Part shown: piece by piece, positions 34,601-40,170 of the stretch
How the letters are laid out: each line of letters begins with the position of its first letter
Position numbering within the stretch: position 1 is the first letter of the stretch
The notes under the pieces: model-generated
What the model was told of the DNA's origin: nothing
Database searches by the model: none
Seen by the model: the letters and a program-made list of their open reading frames with translations, nothing else
Source: Methanobacteriota archaeon
Lineage (GTDB): Archaea; Halobacteriota; Methanosarcinia; Methanosarcinales; Methanosarcinaceae
Direction: 5' to 3'
Assembly (NCBI GenBank): GCA_016841625.1
Contig: JAENYU010000022.1
Span: 1-40,170 of the forward strand
DNA: 40,170 bases
Translations under genes and position numbers: made by a program

Positions 34601-36088
34601 ATGGCACAATGTAATGCGTTTGCAGGATCTAATGCGCTCAATGGTGTTGAACTGGGCTTATTCACCTTAGACGAGCTCAAAGCGATCCATTACGCCACAA
34701 TGGAAGTTTTAATGAACCCGGGGATCCAGGTATCGGACCCGGAAGCAAGGCAGGTATTCAAGGAAAACGGCTGTGAGGTTGATGAGAAGACCCAGGTCGT
34801 GAAAATTCCCGAGTATCTTGTAAGGAGAGCTCTTCAGCTCGCACCGTCCAGGTTCGTGCTCTGGGGCCGCGACAAGAAATACAACACTGTCCAGGAATCC
34901 GGAGGGAAGGTACACTGGACCTGCTTCGGTACCGGGGTCAAGATGTGCAGGTACGAAGACGGCAAGTACAGGACCGTCGACTCGGTTGAGAAGGATATCG
35001 CAGACATTGCAAAAGTCTGTGACTGGACCGAAAACATCGACTATTTCTCCCTGCCTGTGTCTGCAAGGGACTGGGCAGGCAAAGGGGCTCAGGATGTGCA
35101 TGAGACCCTTACTCCGATTGCAAACACTGCAAAGCACTTCCACCACATCGACCCCGTAGGCGAGAACGTCGAGTACTACTGGGACATTGCAAAAGCTTAC
35201 TACGGCGGGGACGAGGAAGAAGCCAGGAAGAAACCGATCTTCTCCATGCTGCTCTGTCCGACCAGCCCGCTGGAACTCAGCGTCAACGCCTGCCAGGTCA
35301 TCATCAAGGGTGCACGCTTCGGGATTCCGGTAAACGTCCTGAGTATGGCAATGTCCGGAGGTTCCTCACCTGTCTATCTTGCAGGAACCCTTGTTACCCA
35401 CAACGCCGAAGTCCTCTCAGGAATCGTACTCGCCGAGCTTACGGTACCCGGAGCTCCTGTCTGGTACGGAAGTTCCACAACCACCTTCGACCTGAAGAAA
35501 GGAACAGCGCCTGTGGGATCGCCGGAACTCGGGATGATCAGCGCCGCAGTTGCAAAGCTGGCACAGTTCTACGGCCTCCCATCCTATGTGGCAGGCACTT
35601 AGGCAGACTCCAAGATCCCGGACAACCAGGCAGGGCACGAAAAGACCATGACCTGTCTGCTACCCGCACTTTCGGGCGCCAACACAATTTACGGTGCCGG
35701 GATGCTTGAGCTCGGAATGACTTTTTCCCTGGAACAGGTGGTAATTGACAACGACATCATCAAGATGGTAAAGAAGGCAATGCAGGGAATTCCGGTTACC
35801 ACCGAGACCCTGTCAGTCGAATCCATCCAGAAAGTAGGCATCGGAAACAACTTCCTGGCCCTCAAGCAGACCAGGCTGCTTGTAGACTACCCGTCAGACC
35901 CGATGCTCATCGACAGGCAGATGTTCGGAGACTGGGAGCATGCAGGTTCGAAAGACCTTGCAGCCGTGGCAAACGAGAAGGTCACGGACATCCTGAAAAA
36001 CCATGAGGTCCCGCCAATTGATGCAGACCTTCTCAAGGACATGCAGGCAGTCGTGGACAGGGCTGACAAAGCATTCAGGGAGGGATAA
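34601..36088 (+). CDS. mttB: Trimethylamine methyltransferase, pyrrolysine at residue 334
   Basis: Transfers a methyl group from trimethylamine to the corrinoid of MttC. The protein is 495 aa, with the MttB-family opening and the core [20 protein letters not shown] and [21 protein letters not shown] at 35600-35602 is codon 334, the pyrrolysine position I recall for MttB, and the frame stays open with family sequence for another 161 codons. GGAGAGAG lies 5 nt before the ATG. mttC starts 2 nt after the stop, its ribosome site being inside the mttB end, so the two are co-translated. Confidence 0.95.
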
Positions 36089-36090
36089 AA

Positions 36091-36744
36091 ATGGCAAGCA
36101 AGGAAGAAATCATCGCCAAAGCAAAAGAAGCAATTACCGAATATGATGAGGAAATGGCAGAAGAAGCCGCAAACGAGACCCTCAAGGAAGGAATCGACCC
36201 TGTGGAAGTCATCGAGCACGGCTTTACGGCAGGCATGCAGGAAGTGGGAGACCAGTTCGAACAGGGGATAGTTTTCCTTCCCCACGTGCTTGCTGCAGCC
36301 GAGGCAATGAAAGCAGGAATCGAAGTTATGAAACCGGAGATGGAGAGAAGGAAATCCAAAACCGAAAAGAAAGGAACAATCGTCATCGGGACCATCGAAG
36401 GGGACATCCACTCCATAGGAAAGGACATCGTTGCTTCCATGCTCAACATTGCAGGCTTTGAAGTGATCGATCTAGGAAGAGACGTGCCTATCAAGACCTT
36501 CATTGAAAAGGCAAAAGAACTCAAACCCGACTTCGTTGCGAGCTCTGCCCTCATGACCACCACCATGGTTAACCAGATCCAGATTGAGGAACAGCTCAAA
36601 GAAGCAGGCATCCGCGGCCATGTAAGTACAATGGTTGGGGGGGCTCCGGTTACCCAGGACTGGGCTAACAAGATAGGGGCCGACCTCTACGGGGAAAATG
36701 CCACCGACGCGGTAAACAAAGTAAAAGCCGCATTGGGCTTCTAA
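36091..36744 (+). CDS. mttC: Trimethylamine corrinoid protein
   Basis: Corrinoid carrier for the trimethylamine methyl group, paired with MttB. It has 217 aa, with the cap helices and FEQGIVFLPHVLAAAEAMKAG, then GDIHSIGKDIV with D105-x-H107-x-x-G110, H107 being the lower cobalt ligand. GGGAGGG is 7 nt upstream of the ATG and overlaps the mttB stop. It is clearly a homologue of the MtbC encoded upstream. The next gene, mttP, is separated by 147 nt holding an unusual stem-loop. Confidence 0.93.
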   Translation: MASKEEIIAKAKEAITEYDEEMAEEAANETLKEGIDPVEVIEHGFTAGMQEVGDQFEQGIVFLPHVLAAAEAMKAGIEVMKPEMERRKSKTEKKGTIVIGTIEGDIHSIGKDIVASMLNIAGFEVIDLGRDVPIKTFIEKAKELKPDFVASSALMTTTMVNQIQIEEQLKEAGIRGHVSTMVGGAPVTQDWANKIGADLYGENATDAVNKVKAALGF

Positions 36745-36756
36745 AAAAATTAAAGA

Positions 36757-36836
36757 GCAGGAAGTCCCCGGAAAATTCAGGGCAATTCCAGGCAGGCTCT
36801 GATAGAGAAGACTGGAATTGCCCCCGGGCATCCTGC
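36757..36836 (+). promoter_or_regulatory. Large nested stem-loop between mttC and mttP
   Basis: Three arm pairs nest without crossing: GCAGGA (36757-36762) with TCCTGC (36831-36836); CCCGG (36767-36771) with CCGGG (36824-36828); and GGGCAATTCCA (36780-36790) with TGGAATTGCCC (36813-36823), an exact 11-bp arm. Inside the loop, CTCT-GAT-AGAG (36797-36807) adds a small hairpin. It lies in the same transcriptional direction just after mttC and 55 nt before mttP, suiting a processing site, attenuator or mRNA stabiliser. Confidence 0.75.
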
Positions 36837-36891
36837 CCCTTAAAGAATCAGGTCATGAAAATGAATCAGGTCATAAAAGGGAGGAGTTGGA

Positions 36892-37938
36892 GTGGATCTG
36901 AAAGCTTTGAAAAAACAGGAAAGTAAACGAAAAATCAGTAAAGGGTATATGTGGGCCCTTTTCTGTGCCGTATTCTGGGGAATCTGGTACCTGCCGGGCA
37001 CTGTTGTCTGGGTGCTGAACCCCTTTGACGAAATGTACGGAGCCGTTGCAGAGACAAACGGAGATGCGGTATCCCTGGTTGTAACTGCAGTCCTGATCAC
37101 CGCATTCAATGCACTTACGGTCATGCTTGCCCTCATGGTCTGGAACGGGGTGCTGCAAAAATTCGGGGAACTGGGCCGGACCTTAAAGGAATTCCATCCC
37201 TGTTCCAAGTGGTTCTTCCTTGCCTCGATCTTCGGGGGACCGGTAGCGATTCTGGGGTCATTTATGGCCATGGGTTTCATAGGCGGGGCATTTGCCGCGG
37301 TCGCTGCCCTTCTCTACCCGGTGGTCGGATCCGTGCTTGCGTATTACTGGTACGGGGAAAAAATTACAAAGAGAGCTGCAATCGGAATTGTAGTCATTAT
37401 TATTGGCGGGATCACAATCTTTGGCGGCGGGCTTATTACCGAGCTTGGTGCAGGAGAAGTGCCCTGGATCGGGTACCTCGGCGGACTGATGGCAGCTGCC
37501 GGATGGGGAATTGAAGGAGCAATCGCAGGCAAAGGGCTCGACATCTCCGAACCTGATGTGGGGCTAACCCTCAGGTTCCTGGGGGAAAACATAATCTGGT
37601 GGATCATTATCGTGCCCATTCTGGCAATAGTCGGCTTCCCGATGTATTCCTTTGCAATCCAGGCATTTGAGCCTCTGACGCTGCTAGTCCTGATTTTTGC
37701 AGGGATCACCTTCGGGTTCTGTTATGTTTCCTGGTACAAGTCTTTCCCCCTGATAGGAGTCGGGAGAGGACAGGGTATAGGAAACCTCTACGGACTCTGT
37801 GCCATTATCTTCATCTTCCTCTTCTTCGGAGATGTGCCCCAGTGGACAATCCTGCTTGGAGGTGCGCTCTGTGTTGCCGGGAGTTTTATCATGTTCACGG
37901 AAGAAGCCGGAGAACTTGAAACCCTGAGAGGTGAGTGA
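36892..37938 (+). CDS. mttP: Putative trimethylamine permease
   Basis: An integral membrane protein of 348 aa with about ten hydrophobic segments, taken to import trimethylamine because it sits in the mttB-mttC operon as the known MttP. The family is related to drug/metabolite (EamA-type) transporters. GYMWALFCAVFWGIWYLPGT near the N-terminus and SWYKSFPLIGVGRGQGIGNLYG towards the C-terminus are its recognisable parts. The start is GTG 36892 with GGAGG about 6 nt upstream. An 18-nt direct duplication (36846-36881) ends just before that site. Substrate is inferred from context. Confidence 0.88.
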   Translation: MDLKALKKQESKRKISKGYMWALFCAVFWGIWYLPGTVVWVLNPFDEMYGAVAETNGDAVSLVVTAVLITAFNALTVMLALMVWNGVLQKFGELGRTLKEFHPCSKWFFLASIFGGPVAILGSFMAMGFIGGAFAAVAALLYPVVGSVLAYYWYGEKITKRAAIGIVVIIIGGITIFGGGLITELGAGEVPWIGYLGGLMAAAGWGIEGAIAGKGLDISEPDVGLTLRFLGENIIWWIIIVPILAIVGFPMYSFAIQAFEPLTLLVLIFAGITFGFCYVSWYKSFPLIGVGRGQGIGNLYGLCAIIFIFLFFGDVPQWTILLGGALCVAGSFIMFTEEAGELETLRGE

Positions 37939-37939
37939 G

Positions 37940-38233
37940 ATGGGGAACCGACCGCTAAAATTCAGGATCCTGGAAATTTACCTGGACGAAAAAGAACACT
38001 GGAACTATGAAATAGTTTCAAAGATCCAGGAAGAGTACGACATGAAGGGAGATTACCACAGGGACAGCATAAACTTCGACATTATCGAACTGGCATCCGG
38101 AGGAATGCTGAAAGATATTGAGCAAAAAGTGGATGAAGAGGGGATCTACAAGAAAGGTTTCCTTCTGCACAAGTACGTGATCACAGACTTCGGGAAAGTC
38201 CGGGGTTCGGACGCATGTCTCAGATACGTGTAA
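37940..38233 (+). CDS. Small winged-helix-like protein after mttP
   Basis: A 97-aa soluble protein starting 1 nt after the mttP stop, with GAGGTGA 5 nt before ATG 37940. The sequence RILEIYLDEKEHWNYEIVSKIQEEY followed by SINFDIIELASGGML resembles the helix arrangement of a winged helix (PadR or similar), and a late KYVITDFGKVRG could be the wing. No strong family match is visible by eye, so a regulatory role is only an inference. Its coupling to mttP suggests that it acts with the transport or sensing of trimethylamine. Confidence 0.7.
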   Translation: MGNRPLKFRILEIYLDEKEHWNYEIVSKIQEEYDMKGDYHRDSINFDIIELASGGMLKDIEQKVDEEGIYKKGFLLHKYVITDFGKVRGSDACLRYV

Positions 38234-38254
38234 AAGTGAAACGGAGGGGTTAAT

Positions 38255-38404
38255 ATGGTACAAACAGAAGCCGCAATGGAAGCCTACAATGCTTACTGGG
38301 CAAATTCCTTCATACCTGCCGGGGACATCATGTGGATGGTCCTGATCCTGATCCTGGCAGTGATTGCACTCTGGCAGGCAAGGACCTTCGTATCTCAATT
38401 CTGA
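38255..38404 (+). CDS. 49-aa single-span membrane protein
   Basis: Too short for normal gene finding but well supported. ACGGAGG lies about 8 nt before ATG 38255; it sits 21 nt after the 97-aa gene, and the frame ends at TGA 38404. Residues 1-24 are hydrophilic and aromatic (AYNAYWANSFIPAGD). Residues 25-41 (IMWMVLILILAVIALW) form one membrane helix, and the tail is QARTFVSQF. It could be a small subunit of MttP. Such small partners are common for transporters, but no evidence fixes its role. Confidence 0.65.
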   Translation: MVQTEAAMEAYNAYWANSFIPAGDIMWMVLILILAVIALWQARTFVSQF

Positions 38405-38522
38405 GCTTTCGGCAAAGTTCCAGGTTACCGGAAAAAAATCTAAGCTCCGGTGAAGTTCTGAGCATTCAGGAAAAAACAAAAAAATGTTGAAGACGGTTCC
38501 GACAACTCCTTCAAATCAAATA

Positions 38523-38580
38523 CTGCCGGGAAGAATACCCTCAAGAATGAAGGGCTCGTTGTCCCTCTGCCCCCCGGCAG
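38523..38580 (+). terminator. Long inverted repeat after the mtt operon
   Basis: CTGCCGGG (38523-38530) matches CCCGGCAG (38573-38580) exactly, and CCCT (38538-38541) with AGGG (38551-38554) pairs inside. It lies between convergent genes, where an end-of-transcript structure would serve both strands. No strong T-run follows on the plus strand, so a stabilising 3' structure is as likely as a terminator. Confidence 0.45.
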
Positions 38581-38651
38581 AGCGGAGCTTATGCCCTCAG
38601 GGAATGGAGACAGGGTCTGGCTGAACAAAATGCATATAGCTTGCAGAAAGT

Positions 38652-39335
38652 TCACAGGAGGTACCAGTCCGTGTCGTCAACCGAAAGGTCTTCCCGGAGA
38701 CCAACCTTCCTCTCGGGGAGCTTTAAAGCTTCTGCAATCGCGTCGGAAAAGTCCTGCAGGTACTCTTTGCAGGAAAGACTGTTATAGACGAAGGATTTTT
38801 CAGGCTGGAGCATTTCCCGGATCGTAGATTCCCGGGGGATCACGTCAACTTCCACATCCACTATTTCCAGGGCTTTTTCCATGGCAGTCCGGAAATCTCC
38901 GATGCAATAGGCGATCCGGTGTCCGTAATTATCCCGGGTCTTTTCGAGATAAAGGGCAAGCCTTTCACTTTCGATTTTTATAAAATCCCTTTTTATCTGC
39001 GTCACGTTACATTTTCCCATCATGAATTTGTAGTGCATGAAAGGGTACTGAGTGTCAAGTTCCCTTGGGGCAACCCCGCAGGTCCCGAAAGTCACAACGT
39101 GCACATCCTCGGGTTTTGCAAGCCCGAAGATGATCCTGTCGAATTTTTTATGGGATGGGCTTTCATGGTAGGGTTTTCTTTTTGCACAGGGGACAAAAAT
39201 GCAGAGTTCCCTGAAAGGGGCTTCGTATTCATTCAAAATCCACTCGTTAGCCCTTACCATGTCCGGGTGATAAATTATCCTCTCGGAATCAAGAGGCTCA
39301 GAAGAACGTTCATCTTCAGGAATAATCGGCTTCAT
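38652..39335 (-). CDS. Stand-alone archaeosine-synthase-like domain (DUF5591)
   Basis: A 227-aa protein carrying V-P-C50-A-K-R-K54-P-Y-H-E-S59-P-S-H62, which fits the ArcS core motif PC-X3-KPY-X2-S-X2-H. In archaea, ArcS modifies preQ0-tRNA towards archaeosine at position 15 of tRNA. Full ArcS also has a tRNA-guanine-transglycosylase-like domain and a PUA domain, neither of which fits in 227 aa. This is therefore a single-domain paralogue or partner, not the complete enzyme. VVTFGTCGVAPRELD and RIAYCIGDFRTAMEKA follow the motif. ATG 39335 follows GGAAG; a TATA box about 30 nt upstream suggests a very short leader. Confidence 0.75.
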   Translation of the reverse strand: MKPIIPEDERSSEPLDSERIIYHPDMVRANEWILNEYEAPFRELCIFVPCAKRKPYHESPSHKKFDRIIFGLAKPEDVHVVTFGTCGVAPRELDTQYPFMHYKFMMGKCNVTQIKRDFIKIESERLALYLEKTRDNYGHRIAYCIGDFRTAMEKALEIVDVEVDVIPRESTIREMLQPEKSFVYNSLSCKEYLQDFSDAIAEALKLPERKVGLREDLSVDDTDWYLL

Positions 39336-39360
39336 AACTTCCGGAAGCTATTGATCAGAT

Positions 39361-39378
39361 AAATTATATATATAATTT
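39361..39378 (-). promoter_or_regulatory. TATA box of the ArcS-like gene
   Basis: ATTATATATATAATTT is a nearly symmetrical TATA element, 26-43 nt before the ArcS-like start codon. Together with the AT-rich 39470-39485 region it forms the divergent promoter DNA shared with the TrmB-type gene. Confidence 0.45.
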
Positions 39379-39614
39379 TGTGATTGAGCATGGAGATTGG
39401 GGATGTGAGCTTTTGTGCAAACAGCGCAAAACAATAATATAATAAAAGAGCCAAAAAGTATTAACATAAATAAGTTTATAAATATATTCAGCAACGATGG
39501 TAACTGGGAAACAAAATTGCTGCTCAAGCACATTCCTGAGTACAATTTCAAGTCAGTACCAAGGGTGAGAACATAGAAAAACCTGAAAAAAAACAAACTG
39601 CTAATGGTGGTCTT

Positions 39615-40022
39615 ATGGTAAATTCAATTCATGAGATGATAAGAGCAAGCTTCAGGTGCGAGGACATGGTAAAATGTGTGCTTGGTTTGAAGTCCCTTGA
39701 CATCGACGCATACAAAGCCCTGCTCACTTCCGGCCCCCAGACAGCAGAAAAACTGGGTGAAATCCTCAACAGGGAAAGAAGCACCGCATACCGTTCCCTT
39801 CAAAACCTGATAGCCTGTGGAATTGTTTACCGGGAAACCCACTCCATCGAAAGCGGGGGATACTATTACGAATACGTTGCGATAGAACCCCAGGAAATGA
39901 AAACGATGGTCAAGAAAAACGTGGATGAATGGTATACCCAGATGAACGATTTGATTGAAAAAATGGATGACAAAATGAATGACCTCATCATGAGAACGGA
40001 CGATGAGGGAGAATGTACCTGA
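39615..40022 (+). CDS. TrmB-type winged-helix regulator
   Basis: A 135-aa DNA-binding protein. The helix-turn-helix spans about residues 35-75, with SGPQTAEKLGEILNRERSTAYRSLQNLIACGI, given here by its parts TAEKLGEIL and RSTAYRSLQNL; the wing is the following aromatic strand SGGYYYEYVAIE. The C-terminal third is a coiled-coil-like helix (MNDLIEKMDDKMNDL), probably for dimerisation. The sugar-binding part of true TrmB is absent, so it is a short family member. The start has GGTGG close upstream, and TTTATAAATA near 39476 is a possible TATA box. Target unknown; the methylamine operons are nearby candidates. Confidence 0.75.
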   Translation: MVNSIHEMIRASFRCEDMVKCVLGLKSLDIDAYKALLTSGPQTAEKLGEILNRERSTAYRSLQNLIACGIVYRETHSIESGGYYYEYVAIEPQEMKTMVKKNVDEWYTQMNDLIEKMDDKMNDLIMRTDDEGECT

Positions 40023-40112
40023 AAACTCCACTATAAAAAAGAGGAAGATCCCGAAAGAATTCCGGGAAAGAAAAAAGGAATTTTAAGAAGGAAAAAAAAG
40101 AAAGGAAAGCAA

Positions 40113-40170
40113 CCCGAAAAAGAATTTCGGTAAGCCCGAAAAAGAATTTCGGTAAGCCCGAAAAAGAATT
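40113..40170. repeat. 22-nt tandem repeat at the window end
   Basis: CCCGAAAAAGAATTTCGG plus TAAG repeats at 40113 and 40135, and a partial third copy at 40157 runs off the window. Each unit contains the imperfect palindrome CCGAAA/TTTCGG. Confidence 0.9.

Noticed and set aside
32546-36088. mtbB and mttB as broken pseudogenes
   Set aside because: Each has a single in-frame TAG at the known pyrrolysine position, full family sequence after it, and an intact partner gene.

Overview
The window looks like chromosomal DNA of a methylotrophic methanogen, most likely Methanosarcina. The evidence is two methylamine methyltransferase genes with in-frame UAG (pyrrolysine) codons, archaeal cobamide genes (cobY, cobZ, a CobD with a Cys-rich tail), an archaeal-type methionine adenosyltransferase, a prenyltransferase for archaeal ether lipids, archaeal ribosomal protein S15, a minimal SufCB pair, TATA-type promoters, and AGGAGGTGA-type ribosome sites. 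I recognise 38 protein-coding genes. No tRNA, rRNA, CRISPR array, transposase or integrase gene was found.

Layout. 178-1789: FetAB-like ABC exporter. 1953-3010: a thioredoxin and a LIM-like zinc protein, both minus. 3825-5914: a HARP-type (protein-only RNase P homologue) PIN protein and methionine adenosyltransferase. 5958-6827: UbiA-type lipid prenyltransferase. 6973-10323: the whole de novo quinolinate/NAD branch (nadA and nadX minus, nadC plus), with a strong operator candidate at the nadA promoter. 10799-13323: a secreted, C-terminally anchored CARDB/DUF11-like protein and a tubulin/FtsZ-superfamily GTPase. 13762-16872: a FecBCD/BtuFCD-type importer. 17440-17898: rpsO (S15). 18485-21665: four minus-strand genes for N-terminally anchored, pilin-like proteins. 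21952-23187: hisS. 23647-28500: cobD-cbiB-cobZ-cobS-cobY, the lower-ligand (nucleotide-loop) branch of cobamide synthesis. 28506-30689: sufC, sufB and a small gene. 31862-38404: dimethylamine (mtbC-mtbB) and trimethylamine (mttB-mttC-mttP plus two small genes) methyltransferase loci. 38652-40022: a stand-alone archaeosine-synthase-like protein and a TrmB-type regulator, divergent.

The regions fit together. The methylamine systems need corrinoid (made in part by the cob cluster), Fe-S assembly (Suf) and pyrrolysine; the pyl genes themselves are not in the window. Every ordinary gene ends in UAA or UGA. The only in-frame UAG codons I found inside recognised genes are the two pyrrolysine sites.

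The features least explained by known gene families are: (1) about fourteen short tandem arrays with different units of 3-23 nt, spread over intergenic DNA and two coding tails; (2) a nested 80-nt stem-loop between mttC and mttP, plus structured long leaders before mtbC and mttB; (3) the four-gene pilin-like operon preceded by a (GAA)16 tract; (4) a tubulin-like GTPase carrying the eukaryotic-style G-Q-C-G-N motif; (5) two genes whose best ribosome site points at ATA or ATT as the start codon; and (6) two small proteins encoded directly after mttP.
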